NCBI RefSeq assembly: GCF_030269365.1 | Contig: NZ_BSTF01000012.1 | Span: 224,474 to 288,473 of the forward strand | Length of the DNA stretch: 64,000 nucleotides | DNA from: Lentzea sp. NBRC 102530 | GTDB lineage: Bacteria > Actinomycetota > Actinomycetes > Mycobacteriales > Pseudonocardiaceae | Direction of reading: 5' to 3' | Shown here: piece by piece, positions 15,819 to 25,203 of the stretch | How the letters are laid out: the number at the start of each line of letters is the position of its first letter | Position numbering within the stretch: position 1 is the stretch's first letter | Translations under genes and position numbers: made by a program | Notes under the pieces: generated by a model | What the model was told of the DNA's origin: nothing | Databases searched by the model: none | Seen by the model: the letters and a program-made list of their open reading frames with translations, nothing else

Positions 15819-18422
15819 GTGGCGGTGGTGTCTGACCGCAGACGTGAACTCGCGGTGGTGCGCGAGGCGCTGGGGAACGCCCCGGCGGTCGTGTGCGTCG
15901 AGGGCCGGGTGGGCCTCGGCAAGACCGCGGTGCTGACCGAGACCGTGCGGATGGCCCGTGAGCTGGGCTTCTCGGTGTTCCGCGCGCAGTGCTCCGGCTC
16001 CGAGTCCGGGTTCCGGTTCGGCGTGCTCGCGCAGCTCTTCGAGAGCGAGGCCGACGAGATCCTCGCCGGGGGCGCCGACCAGGCCGCGTTGCACCGCGTG
16101 CATCGGCTGGTCCGCGAGCTCTCCGCCGACTCGCCGGTGCTGCTGGCGGTGGACGACGCCGAGTTCGCCGACGAGTCGTCGTTGCAGTTCCTCTCCTACC
16201 TGCGGCGCCGTCTTGGCGAACTGCCGGTCGTGATGGTGGTGACGCGCGGTCTCGTCGATGAGCCGCCATTGCTCCGTGAGGTGGTCGGGGACGCCGTGCG
16301 CGTTCGGTTGCGCGGGCTCGACCAGCTCTCGTGTGGCCGGTTCCTGCGGACGTTGTTCTCGGCCCAGGTGCCGGACGACGTCGTCACGGACTGGCGGGTG
16401 GCGACCGCGGGCAACCCCTTCCTGCTCGGACTGAGACCTCGTGACCTCGGTGAACGGGCCGGAGAGCTGGTCGCTCGGTTGGGAGCGGCCGGACCTGACG
16501 TGGTGGCGCTGGCGCGGTCGTTCGCGGTGCTCGGCGAGGCCGACCTGGCGTTGGCGGGCGCGGCCGCGCGGTTGGTGCCGGAAGAGGCCGCCGAGGCGTC
16601 GCGGGTGCTGGGAGGCATCGGGTTCGCGGGCGTGCCGATGGTGATGTCGACCCTTGCGCAGAGCACGACCGCGTTGGACCGTGCGGCGATCCACGCGCGC
16701 GCAGCGCGGTTTCAGCACCACGACCAGGCTTCTGCCGAAGAGATCGCTGTGCACCTGCTGTGCGCTGCGCCCCTGGGCGAGGAGTGGGTGCGGGACGTGC
16801 TGCTGTCGGTGGCCCGCCGGTCCACTTCGGACAGAGCGATCGCCTGCCTGCGCCGGTTGTTGCGCGAGCCGTTGCCGGACGACCTGCGCGGCGAGGTGCT
16901 GGTCGAGCTGTCGGAGGCGCAGTCGCTGGTCGATCCCGGTGCCGCCCGCGCGTCGCTGACGAAGGCCGCCGGGGCGTCGATGGACGTGCCGGCCGAGGGG
17001 CGGATGGCGTTGCTGCTCGCCTACGACCTGGCCGGGCGGCGGCTGTACCGGGACGCGGTCGCGAAGGTCGAGTCGGTGATCGCCAGGGTGTCCGGTGTGG
17101 ACCCGGACCTGGCCCAGCGGCTGGACCTGTACGCGTTGTCGCTGGGGATGGAGGAGTCGTTCTTCTCCGGCGAGGTGGAGACGCGGATCGCCCGGCTGGT
17201 GGGGTCGCGGATGACCTCGGCGCGCAACGCGCGGTTCCTCAACACGGTGCTCGCCTACCGCGGCGCGACGATCGGGGCGAACCCAGGGGAGACGCGCCGC
17301 CGGGTGCACGCCGCGTTGCCGGTGCGGCTCGGGCGCGACCTGATCGACCAGTTCTCGTTCGCGCACATGATCGTGGCGCTGGTCGGGATCGACGAGTACG
17401 AGCTGGCGGACCGGCAGTGCGACGAGGCGTTGCGGGTGACGTCCGAACGCGATCTGGGCGTGTGTTCCGCGCTGGTGCAGGGGCTGCGGTGTCACGTGGC
17501 GCGCCGGCTGGGGTCCTTGGGGACCGCGGAGCGGCTCGGGCTCGCGTCGTTGGCGCGGCTGGATTCCCTTGGGGCGCACCAGGACGACAACGTGGTGGTC
17601 GGCGTGGCGGGGCTAGTCGGCGCGTGGGTCGACACGGGCGACACGGCGTCGGCGTCATCGCTGCTGCGCGAACGGTCGCTGGACGGCGACCTGCCCGAGT
17701 ACTCGCACTACAACACGCTTCTGCACCAACGTGGCCGCCTGCACATGGCGTTGGGCGACCCGGTTTCCGCTCTGCGCGACCACCTCGTGTGCGGGCAACG
17801 GATGGAACGGCGCGGCGCGCGCAATCCGTCGTTGCAGCCGTGGCGTTCGCACGCGGCGCTGGCCCACATGGCGTTGGGGGAGAAGGAACAAGCCTCGTTC
17901 CTGGCGTTCCAGGAACTCGAAGTGGCGCGCGAATGGGGGCTTGCCGTACCCGTCGGCGTCGCGGCGCGGGTCGCCGGTGTGGTGGCCGACGACCTGGAGT
18001 TGCTGGAGGAGGCCGTGGTCGTGCTGCGCGACACCCCGGCGCGGCTGGAACTGGCGCGGGCGCTGGTCGACTGGGGCGTGGGCCTGCGGGGCGCCGGGCG
18101 CCGGCCGGAGGCGCTGGCGGCGTTGCGGCAGGGCCACGACGTGGCGAAGCGGTGCGGCGCGATCTCGTTGATGGGGCTCGCCTCCCGCGAACTGCGCGCG
18201 GCGGGTGGCCGTCCGGCGCGCGTGCCGTCGGGTTCGACGCTCACCGCGCAGGAAGAACACATCGTGCGCCGCGCCGTGTACGGCCTGACGAACCGGCAGA
18301 TCGCGGCCGAACTGTTCGTGACACCGCGAGCCGTCGAACTGCATTTGACCCGCGCCTACCGCAAATTGGGAATCTCCGGCCGCCGAGATCTGGCCGCGGC
18401 TTTGGAAAAGGCCGGCGCGTGA
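15819..18422 (+). CDS. LAL-type LuxR-family transcriptional regulator
   Basis: 867 residues: N-terminal AAA-type ATPase with Walker A GRVGLGKTA (about 29-37) and Walker B VLLAVDDAEF (about 108-117), a long helical TPR-like middle, and a C-terminal LuxR helix-turn-helix (LTAQEEHIVRRAVYGLTNR then IAAELFVTPRAVELHLTRAY). Large ATP-binding LuxR proteins often activate specialised metabolism or sugar uptake in actinomycetes, but no such cluster adjoins. GTG 15819 is the chosen start. The terminator stem begins inside the last codons. Confidence 0.92.
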   Translation: MAVVSDRRRELAVVREALGNAPAVVCVEGRVGLGKTAVLTETVRMARELGFSVFRAQCSGSESGFRFGVLAQLFESEADEILAGGADQAALHRVHRLVRELSADSPVLLAVDDAEFADESSLQFLSYLRRRLGELPVVMVVTRGLVDEPPLLREVVGDAVRVRLRGLDQLSCGRFLRTLFSAQVPDDVVTDWRVATAGNPFLLGLRPRDLGERAGELVARLGAAGPDVVALARSFAVLGEADLALAGAAARLVPEEAAEASRVLGGIGFAGVPMVMSTLAQSTTALDRAAIHARAARFQHHDQASAEEIAVHLLCAAPLGEEWVRDVLLSVARRSTSDRAIACLRRLLREPLPDDLRGEVLVELSEAQSLVDPGAARASLTKAAGASMDVPAEGRMALLLAYDLAGRRLYRDAVAKVESVIARVSGVDPDLAQRLDLYALSLGMEESFFSGEVETRIARLVGSRMTSARNARFLNTVLAYRGATIGANPGETRRRVHAALPVRLGRDLIDQFSFAHMIVALVGIDEYELADRQCDEALRVTSERDLGVCSALVQGLRCHVARRLGSLGTAERLGLASLARLDSLGAHQDDNVVVGVAGLVGAWVDTGDTASASSLLRERSLDGDLPEYSHYNTLLHQRGRLHMALGDPVSALRDHLVCGQRMERRGARNPSLQPWRSHAALAHMALGEKEQASFLAFQELEVAREWGLAVPVGVAARVAGVVADDLELLEEAVVVLRDTPARLELARALVDWGVGLRGAGRRPEALAALRQGHDVAKRCGAISLMGLASRELRAAGGRPARVPSGSTLTAQEEHIVRRAVYGLTNRQIAAELFVTPRAVELHLTRAYRKLGISGRRDLAAALEKAGA

Positions 18423-18440
18423 GGGCGGCGCCGGCCTTTT
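18406..18440. terminator. Bidirectional terminator between convergent genes
   Basis: AAAAGGCCGGCGC (18406-18418) pairs perfectly with GCGCCGGCCTTTT (18428-18440), giving a T-run on both strands. It serves the LuxR gene (whose stop lies in the loop) and the convergent small secreted protein gene. Confidence 0.9.
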
Positions 18441-18449
18441 CCCGCGCAC

Positions 18450-18761
18450 TCACTTGAGGACGATGATGCCCAGCGCGATGACCTTGCCGCCCAGCTTGAT
18501 CCCCTTGACGTCGACGTTCGCGCCGACCTTCAGCTCGCCGGAGATGGCCGTGGCGAGGTCGTAGTCCACGTCCAGCGTGGTGGAGGCGTTGACCTTCACC
18601 TTGATGGACTTGCCGTGGACGACCGCGACGACCTTGCCGGTCACGTCCGCGGTGGCCTGGGCCGAGACCTCGGTGGCCGGAGCCGCGAACGCCTGCGCGG
18701 CACCACCGAACAGCACGGCGGTGGCGGCGAGACCGGCGAGAACACCCTTGATCGCGTTCAT
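18450..18761 (-). CDS. Small secreted protein, OB-fold/DUF5666-like
   Basis: 103 residues from ATG at 18761, preceded by GGAGAAG. Residues 1-27 are a classical Sec signal peptide with an AFA-AP cleavage site. The mature part, rich in Lys, Val and Asp, alternates short beta strands (GKVVAVVHGKSIKVKVN, then GANVDVKGIKLGGKVIAL) as in small OB-like domains. No enzyme motif. Role at the cell surface is unknown. Confidence 0.75.
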   Translation of the reverse strand: MNAIKGVLAGLAATAVLFGGAAQAFAAPATEVSAQATADVTGKVVAVVHGKSIKVKVNASTTLDVDYDLATAISGELKVGANVDVKGIKLGGKVIALGIIVLK

Positions 18762-18926
18762 TGTCTTCTCCTTGGTGCTTTGTGCTTCGGGGTTTTTCTG
18801 GGCCCGTCGAAAACATGCCCGATCAATACCCGCACGATCAATGGTGTGTCTTTGATGTTTCGTTCTCGCCGAAGTCCGCCTTTGCAACGGTGAACGACTT
18901 CGGTGGCGTGTGGCAAACTTGCGGGC

Positions 18927-19145
18927 ATGCTGAGGAACGTGTTTCGGTGGGGCAGAGGCAGGGGCGTCACCCAGTGCTCGTGCGACCCGGAGTGGCAGGG
19001 CCTCTACACGGAGATCGACGGCCAGCGCCAACTCGCCCTGCCGCGTGACGAGATGGCCACCATCGTCGGCTACCTCGACCTCACCGCGCACTGCGCCGGC
19101 TGCAACGCCGAGTACCCGAAGCCCTGGGGCCTGGCCTCCAAGTAG
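18927..19145 (+). CDS. Small Cys-pair protein of unknown function
   Basis: 72 residues from ATG at 18927. It has CSCD near residue 17 and CAGC near residue 56, a four-Cys pattern that could bind one zinc ion or form disulfides. It lies 11 nt upstream of exonuclease III and may be co-transcribed with it. Family not recognised. Confidence 0.6.
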   Translation: MLRNVFRWGRGRGVTQCSCDPEWQGLYTEIDGQRQLALPRDEMATIVGYLDLTAHCAGCNAEYPKPWGLASK

Positions 19146-19156
19146 GCTCCTCCGTC

Positions 19157-19951
19157 GTGCTCACGGTCTCCACGGTCAACGTCAACGGCCTGCGCGCCGC
19201 CGCGAAGAAGGGCTACCTCGAGTGGCTCGCGACTTCCTCCGCGGACGTCGTGTGCCTCCAAGAGGTCCGCGCGGAACCGGCCGAACTGACTCCTGAAGTC
19301 CACTCACCCGACGGCTGGCACGGCGTGTACGCCCCCTCGGTCCTGAAGGGCCGTGCGGGCGTGGGCATCCTCTCGCGCGTAGAACCGACCTCGGTGCGGG
19401 TGGGCTTCGGCACCGCCGAGTTCGAGTCGAGCGGCCGCTACGTGGAGATCGAACTCCCCGGCGTCGTCGTCGCGTCCCTGTACCTGCCGTCCGGCGACGT
19501 GGGCACCGCGAAGCAGGACGAGAAGGACCGCTTCATGGCGGCCTTCCTCCCGTACCTCGTCTCGCTGCGAGAGAAGGCGGCCGTATCGGGCCGTGAGGTG
19601 CTCGTGTGTGGTGACTGGAACATCGCGCACCAGCAGGCAGACCTGAAGAACTGGAAGACGAACCAGAAGGAGTCCGGCTTCCTGCCGTACGAGCGGGAGT
19701 GGATGACCTCCGTCTTCGCGTCGGGCTACCACGACGTGATGCGCGCGCTGCACCCCGACGTCACCGGTCCGTACTCGTGGTGGTCGTACCGCGGCAAGGC
19801 GTTCGACAACGACTCCGGATGGCGCATCGACTACCAGGTGGCGACGGACGGGCTCTTGGCTCGTGCGCAGACCGCGGTGGTGGAGCGGGCCGCGACCTAC
19901 GCCGAACGCTGGTCGGACCACGCTCCCGTGACGGTCACCTACTCCGACTGA
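19157..19951 (+). CDS. xthA: Exodeoxyribonuclease III / AP endonuclease
   Basis: 264 residues of the exonuclease III fold, which nicks abasic sites and removes 3' blocking groups in base-excision repair. Signatures: VNVNGLRAAAKKG (metal Asn), CLQEVRAE (catalytic Glu, about 35), GDWNIAHQQADLKN (about 153-166), WWSYRGKAFDNDSGWRIDY (about 205) and the terminal WSDHAPV with the catalytic Asp-His pair. GTG 19157 starts 11 nt after the preceding small gene. The 3' end overlaps the convergent membrane protein gene by 13 nt. Confidence 0.94.
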   Translation: MLTVSTVNVNGLRAAAKKGYLEWLATSSADVVCLQEVRAEPAELTPEVHSPDGWHGVYAPSVLKGRAGVGILSRVEPTSVRVGFGTAEFESSGRYVEIELPGVVVASLYLPSGDVGTAKQDEKDRFMAAFLPYLVSLREKAAVSGREVLVCGDWNIAHQQADLKNWKTNQKESGFLPYEREWMTSVFASGYHDVMRALHPDVTGPYSWWSYRGKAFDNDSGWRIDYQVATDGLLARAQTAVVERAATYAERWSDHAPVTVTYSD

Positions 19952-20433
19952 GGGCGGCGGCGCGTCGCCCACAGGTGCTGAATCCCGAACCCGGCCGCGC
20001 CGAGCGCCAGCAGTCCGCCGATGAGCGGCACCCCGGCCGGGTACCCGTTCTGTCCCTGGTCCGTGAACACCTCACCGGGCGCGCCGATGTCGAACGCGCG
20101 GATCGTGTCGCCCTTCTTCAGGCCCAGCGGCATGCCGCTGCGCACGTGCACGCCGGTGCGCTTCACCGTGCCGTCGTCGCTGGTGAACGTTCCGGTGCGG
20201 GTGTAGCAGCGGGTCGAGGAGCATTCCGGCAGGTCGCCGACCACGTATGTGCCGGCCGGGCCGGCGGCGAAGGCGACCTTGAGCGCTTTCGGGGCGAAGG
20301 GGATGCAGAGGATCAGGACGAGCGCGCCGACCACGATCGCGATGATCGCGATCAGGTCGTTGCGGTCCGACTCCTCCTCAGGGCTCCTGTACTCGCGCCT
20401 GTCGTTCGGCTCGGGCAGAAAACCATCGTCCAA
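19939..20433 (-). CDS. Membrane-anchored protein of unknown function
   Basis: About 164 residues; TTG at 20433 follows a GGGGGTG stretch and is my preferred start, but GTG 20460 is possible. An acidic N-terminus is followed by one hydrophobic helix (about residues 25-45), an external domain of about 85 residues with two Cys, and a second helix near the C-terminus before a basic tail. This looks like an external loop between two membrane segments. Family not recognised. Confidence 0.6.
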   Translation of the reverse strand: MDDGFLPEPNDRREYRSPEEESDRNDLIAIIAIVVGALVLILCIPFAPKALKVAFAAGPAGTYVVGDLPECSSTRCYTRTGTFTSDDGTVKRTGVHVRSGMPLGLKKGDTIRAFDIGAPGEVFTDQGQNGYPAGVPLIGGLLALGAAGFGIQHLWATRRRPQSE

Positions 20434-20614
20434 GACACACCCCCTGTGTTGGGCAACCACGCTTCAACGTCAACCGCGAGGTGCCCGTTGCACCTACTCC
20501 GTGTGATCCAGCCCGACCAGCCTTTATCGCTCCCGTCGCCCACCTGACGGCTCGATTCACCCTGCCCGTTCCCCGAATATGAAGACGATTCAGTACTCGA
20601 ATCGAGGGGGCGGC

Positions 20615-22273
20615 ATGGCAGGGCTGCGGCGACGGTCTTTCCTGATGGCGATGGGTGTGGGCGCGGCGGGCGTGCCGTTGCTCCCGGGCCAAGCGTTTGC
20701 GGACACGACGGGCACCACGCTCGACACGACGGCCACACCCATCGGCACCAGCGGTTATCGCCGACTGCAGGCAGGGCCTGGCTGGCCGGCGGTCGTCCGG
20801 AACGATCTCGTCACGGCCAAGGTGAACCGCGAGGCCCGGCGCAGTGCGTTGACCAGCTTCGTGCAGTTCAGCGACATGCACATCTGCGACGCCCAGAGCC
20901 CGCTCCGGTTCGAGTACCTGCACCCGATCATGGGGTCCAGCGCGCACCGGCCGCAGGAAGCGCTCACGACGCAGGGCTCGACGAGCCTCGTGCGGAGGGT
21001 CAACGCGGTCCGCAACGGTCCGCTCACCGGCAGGCCGTTCGACTTCCTCATGACGACCGGCGACAACACCGACAACCACGAGAACGTCGAGCTCGACTGG
21101 TACCTCACGGTCCTCAACGGCGGCACCATCACGCCCAACACCGGCGACAGCCGCTACGAAGGCGTGCAGAACGCGGGCATCAGCACGTTCTGGCAGCCCG
21201 GCCTGAGCGGCGCCGACGACTACAAAGCCGCAGGATTCCCACAGCTCGACGGCCTGTTGGACGCGGCGGCCCGCAGCTTCACGAGCCCCGGCCTGACCAT
21301 CCCGTGGTACTCGACGATCGGCAACCACGACGACAGCGTCGTCGGCGCGCTGCCGGACGGGCTGCTGGACAGCTGGTACACCGGCGGCAAGAAGATCGTC
21401 GGTTTCGGCGACCCCGTGCAGAACGCCAAGGTCGCCAAGGCGTTCAACGACCCCGCGGCCATCCCGGAAGCGATGGCCATCCTGGCCGGAGGCGGCGTCG
21501 TCCGCACCGTGACGCCGGACAGCAGGCGACGGCTGTTCAACACCGGTGAGTTCGTGCGCAAGCATTTGCCGACGGGCGGTCACGGTTACACGGACGCCAA
21601 CGCCGATGGCGTGGACGTCTTCTACACGTTCCGGATGGCGCCCGGTGTCACGGGCATCAGCATGGACACCACGAACCTCGCAGGCTTCTCCACGGGCTCC
21701 ATCGGGTTGCACCAGCTCAACTGGATCGAGCGGACCCTCAAGCGCAACAGTTCGCTCTACTACGACTGGCTCGGGCTGCCGCAGCGGCAGAACGTCACGG
21801 ACGAGCTGTTCGTGCTGTTCAGCCACCACACGAGCAGCACGATGGGCAACGTCCTGCCGGACCGCCGGCGGCCGCTGGACCCGCGCATGACCGGCGACGC
21901 GCTCGTGAACCTGCTGCACCGCTTCCCGAACGTCCTGGCGTGGGTCAACGGCCACACGCACCGCAACGTCATCACGCCGCACCGGCACAACACGCCGTCC
22001 CGCGGCTTCTGGGAGATCAACACGGCCGCGCACGTCGACTACCCGCAGCACGCCCGCGTCATCGAGATCGCGGACAACGGTGACGGCACGTTGTCGCTGT
22101 TCACGACCTTGCTCGAAGCCGACGCGCCTTACCAGGTCGACTACGACGACCGCAGTGACACGGCCCTGGCCAGCCTATGCCGCGAGTTCACCTACAACGA
22201 CATCCACTCGCGCACGAACCCCCTGGGCACACCGCTGGACCGGAACACGGAACTGCTGGTCTCCGTGCGCTGA
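20615..22273 (+). CDS. Tat-exported metallophosphoesterase (TIGR03767-like)
   Basis: 552 residues from ATG 20615, which follows GAGGGGG; ATG 20579 is an alternative. The signal LRRRSFLMAMGVGAAGVPLL is twin-arginine. Calcineurin-like ligands are visible: SDMHICD (about 88), TTGDNTDN (about 150), GNHDD (about 240), SHHTSST (about 407) and NGHTHRN (about 450). A phosphatase acting outside the cytoplasm, probably for phosphate scavenging, is likely; the substrate is unknown. No PHO box was identified. Confidence 0.87.
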   Translation: MAGLRRRSFLMAMGVGAAGVPLLPGQAFADTTGTTLDTTATPIGTSGYRRLQAGPGWPAVVRNDLVTAKVNREARRSALTSFVQFSDMHICDAQSPLRFEYLHPIMGSSAHRPQEALTTQGSTSLVRRVNAVRNGPLTGRPFDFLMTTGDNTDNHENVELDWYLTVLNGGTITPNTGDSRYEGVQNAGISTFWQPGLSGADDYKAAGFPQLDGLLDAAARSFTSPGLTIPWYSTIGNHDDSVVGALPDGLLDSWYTGGKKIVGFGDPVQNAKVAKAFNDPAAIPEAMAILAGGGVVRTVTPDSRRRLFNTGEFVRKHLPTGGHGYTDANADGVDVFYTFRMAPGVTGISMDTTNLAGFSTGSIGLHQLNWIERTLKRNSSLYYDWLGLPQRQNVTDELFVLFSHHTSSTMGNVLPDRRRPLDPRMTGDALVNLLHRFPNVLAWVNGHTHRNVITPHRHNTPSRGFWEINTAAHVDYPQHARVIEIADNGDGTLSLFTTLLEADAPYQVDYDDRSDTALASLCREFTYNDIHSRTNPLGTPLDRNTELLVSVR

Positions 22274-22275
22274 CA

Positions 22276-22289
22276 GTGGGATGTCCCAC
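22276..22289. promoter_or_regulatory. Short palindrome upstream of fbiC
   Basis: GTGGGA-TG-TCCCAC is a perfect inverted repeat 3 nt after the phosphoesterase stop and about 48 nt before the fbiC start. It could be an operator or a weak hairpin end of the upstream mRNA. Confidence 0.3.
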
Positions 22290-22336
22290 ACCCGGGTCGC
22301 GGTGATCAGGAATTTCAGCGGCCTAAGGTCGTTGAC

Positions 22337-24859
22337 GTGGCAGTGGACATCTCGCTAACCCCACCGCAGTCCCGTCCGAGCGCGGCGGCCATGAGGCGTG
22401 CGCTGCGCCGGGCCTCCGACGGTGCCGTGCTCGACGCGACGGAAGCCGCCGTGTTGTTGCACGCTCGCGAGGACGACCTGGACGCGCTGCTGACAGCCGC
22501 GGGCAAGGTGCGGGACGCGCACCTGCTCGCGGAGGGACGGCCGGGGGTGGTCACGTACAGCCGGTCGGTGTTCATCCCGCTGACCAGGCTGTGCCGCGAC
22601 CGGTGCCACTACTGCACGTTCGCGACCGTGCCGCACAAGGTGCCCGCCGCGTTCCTGGAACGCGACGAGGTGCTGGCGATCGCGCGCGCCGGTGCCGCGC
22701 AGGGCTGCAAGGAAGCGCTGTTCACCCTCGGCGACCGGCCGGAGGACCGCTGGCCCGCCGCCAAGGAGTGGCTGGAGGCGCGCGGCTACGAGTCCACTTT
22801 GGACTACGTGCGGGCGAGCGCCATCGCCGTGCTCGAGGAGACCGGCCTGCTGCCGCACCTCAACCCCGGCGTGCTGAGCTGGGAGGAGCTGACGCGGCTG
22901 CGGCCCGTCGCGTCCAGCATGGGCATGATGCTGGAGACCACGGCCGAGCGGCTGTGGAGCGAGAAGGGCGGCCCGCACTACGGCAGCCCCGACAAGGACC
23001 CCGCGGTCCGGTTGCGCGTCCTGACCGACGCCGGGCGCGTGAACGTCCCGTTCACCACCGGGATCCTCATCGGCATCGGGGAGACCATCGCGGAGCGCGC
23101 CGAGTCGCTGCTCGCGATGCGTCAAGTCGCGAAGCAGTACGGCCACATCCAGGAAGTCATCATCCAGAACTTCCGCGCCAAGCCGGACACGGCGATGCGC
23201 GGCATGCCCGACGCCGACCTGACCGAACTCGCGGCGACCATCGCCGTCGCCCGCCTGGTGATGCCGTCGACGGTGAGCGTGCAGGCGCCGCCGAACCTCG
23301 TGGGCGGCGAGTTCGGCCTCATGCTGCGCGCGGGCGTCGACGACTGGGGCGGCGTCTCGCCGATCACGCCGGACCACGTGAACCCCGAGAAGCCGTGGCC
23401 CCAGGTCGACCAGCTCGCCGACATCACCGAGCAGGCCGGTTTCTCCTTGCAGGAGAGGCTGAACGTCTACCCGCGCTACGTCCGCGCGGCGGCCGGGCAG
23501 TGGATCGACACGAGGCTCACGGCTCACGTTTCCGCGCTGGCACTGGAAAGCGGCCTCGCGAACCCGGACGCTGCCGTCGAGGGGCGCGAGTGGCAGGAAC
23601 CGGACGGCGGCCTCGACACGTACGGGCGCGCGGATCTCAACACCGCGATCGACACCGAGGGCCGCACGAGCGACCGCCGCGGTGACTTCGACGAGGTCTA
23701 CGGCGACTGGGACGAGCTGAAGATCCCCGTTGCGCCCCAACGTCTTTCCGAGGACGTCCAACGTGGACTGAAGATCGCGGCGAACGACCCCGCGTCGTTG
23801 CTCGACGACACCGACGCCGCGATGGCGCTGCTGACGGCCGACGGCGACGCGCTCGAGACCATGGTGAAGCTCGCCGACGACCTGCGCCGCGAGGTGGTGG
23901 GCGACGACGTCACGTACGTCGTCAACCGCAACATCAACTTCTCCAACGTCTGCTACGTCGGCTGCCGCTTCTGCGCGTTCGCCCAACGTGAACGGGACGC
24001 GGACGCTTTCAGGTTGAGCGCGGAGGAGGTCGCCGACCGCGCGCAGGAGGCGTGGGACGACGGCGCCACCGAGGTCTGCATGCAGGGCGGCATCGACCCC
24101 AAGCTGCCGGTGACCTACTACGCCGACGTCGTGCGCGCGATCAAGAAGCGCATCCCGGGGATGCACGTGCACGCGTTCAGCCCGATGGAGATCGTCTCCG
24201 CCGCCGCGAAGGCGGGCGTGAGCGTCCGCGAGTGGCTCACCGAGCTGAAGGAGGCCGGGCTCGACACGATCCCCGGCACGGCGGCCGAGATCCTCGACGA
24301 CGACGTCCGGTGGGTGCTCACCAAGGGCAAACTGCCGACCGCGACCTGGCTCGACGTCGTCGGCACCGCCCACGAGCTGGGCATTCGTTCGTCCAGCACG
24401 ATGATGTACGGCCACGTCGACCACCCCGGCCACTGGCTCACGCACTTCCGCGTGCTCGCGCGGCTGCAGGACCGCACCGGCGGGCTCACCGAGTTCGTCG
24501 CGCTGCCGTTCGTGCACCGCAACGCCCCGATCTACCTGGCGGGCGTCGCCCGTCCCGGCCCGAGTCGTCGAGACAACCGGGCGGTCCACGCGTTCGCACG
24601 CCTGGCGTTGCACGGCCGCGTCGACAACATCCAGTGCTCGTGGGTGAAGCTCGGCGACGAGGGCACCGCGGAGATCCTCAACGGCGGTGCGAACGACATC
24701 GGCGGCACGTTGATGGAGGAGACCATCAGTCGCATGGCCGGGTCCGAACACGGGTCGGCGCGCACTGTGAGTGAGCTTGAGACCCTGGCATCACTAGCAG
24801 GGCGTAACGCGCGTCAGCGGACTACGACATATGGGCGAGTGCGAACCGATCATCAGTGA
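22337..24859 (+). CDS. fbiC: FO synthase (CofG-CofH fusion), coenzyme F420 biosynthesis
   Basis: 840 residues with two radical-SAM modules. The N-terminal CofG half has the CxxxCxxC cluster at Cys86, Cys90 and Cys93; the C-terminal CofH half has CYVGCRFC around residues 539-546. Together they join tyrosine with 5-amino-6-ribitylaminouracil to make the deazaflavin FO. The fused form is typical of actinobacteria. GTG start. The F420-dependent nitroreductase at 5932 is a possible user of the product. Confidence 0.97.
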   Translation: MAVDISLTPPQSRPSAAAMRRALRRASDGAVLDATEAAVLLHAREDDLDALLTAAGKVRDAHLLAEGRPGVVTYSRSVFIPLTRLCRDRCHYCTFATVPHKVPAAFLERDEVLAIARAGAAQGCKEALFTLGDRPEDRWPAAKEWLEARGYESTLDYVRASAIAVLEETGLLPHLNPGVLSWEELTRLRPVASSMGMMLETTAERLWSEKGGPHYGSPDKDPAVRLRVLTDAGRVNVPFTTGILIGIGETIAERAESLLAMRQVAKQYGHIQEVIIQNFRAKPDTAMRGMPDADLTELAATIAVARLVMPSTVSVQAPPNLVGGEFGLMLRAGVDDWGGVSPITPDHVNPEKPWPQVDQLADITEQAGFSLQERLNVYPRYVRAAAGQWIDTRLTAHVSALALESGLANPDAAVEGREWQEPDGGLDTYGRADLNTAIDTEGRTSDRRGDFDEVYGDWDELKIPVAPQRLSEDVQRGLKIAANDPASLLDDTDAAMALLTADGDALETMVKLADDLRREVVGDDVTYVVNRNINFSNVCYVGCRFCAFAQRERDADAFRLSAEEVADRAQEAWDDGATEVCMQGGIDPKLPVTYYADVVRAIKKRIPGMHVHAFSPMEIVSAAAKAGVSVREWLTELKEAGLDTIPGTAAEILDDDVRWVLTKGKLPTATWLDVVGTAHELGIRSSSTMMYGHVDHPGHWLTHFRVLARLQDRTGGLTEFVALPFVHRNAPIYLAGVARPGPSRRDNRAVHAFARLALHGRVDNIQCSWVKLGDEGTAEILNGGANDIGGTLMEETISRMAGSEHGSARTVSELETLASLAGRNARQRTTTYGRVRTDHQ

Positions 24860-24887
24860 CCGATAGTCTGAATCGGCGCGCAGAGAC

Positions 24888-24906
24888 GCTACCGGTGTTC
24901 GGTAGC
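24888..24906. terminator. Short hairpin after fbiC
   Basis: GCTACC (24888-24893) pairs with GGTAGC (24901-24906) 29 nt after the fbiC stop. There is only a TT after the stem, so termination would be weak. Confidence 0.35.
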
Positions 24907-24974
24907 TTGGCGGCCATTCAGTCAGCGAGGTTCACCCGTTCCGGGGGGATCTGTGCCATGGGGAGGCTCGGCAA

Positions 24975-25175
24975 GTGCAGGGCATGAGTCTTGTAGTGAG
25001 CGCTGCGGTCGAGAGCAGCATGACCGGCACGGCTGCCGGTCCCGTGGGCCTGGTCGCCGTCGCGGCCGGCGTCGGTGGTCTGGTGTACGGCCTGGTCAAG
25101 CGGCGCAAGCCGGCCCCGGTCATCGCGGCCAACCAGCGCATCGACCTGGGTCAGCAAGACACCACGCAGAACTGA
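24975..25175 (+). CDS. Small single-helix membrane protein
   Basis: 66 residues. GTG 24975 is preferred because GGGAGG lies 8 nt upstream; ATG 24984 is an alternative. One glycine-rich hydrophobic segment (about residues 20-42) is followed by KRRKP and a polar tail. It lies 28 nt upstream of trpS. Family not recognised. Confidence 0.55.
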   Translation: MQGMSLVVSAAVESSMTGTAAGPVGLVAVAAGVGGLVYGLVKRRKPAPVIAANQRIDLGQQDTTQN

Positions 25176-25203
25176 TCGACCCTGGTCTGAGAAGATTTCT
25201 CCC

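Noticed and set aside
15600..17579. 659-codon minus-strand frame
   Set aside because: Antisense to the LAL-type regulator, which has Walker and LuxR motifs.
22355..24751. 798-codon minus-strand frame
   Set aside because: Antisense to fbiC; high GC removes stop codons on the opposite strand.
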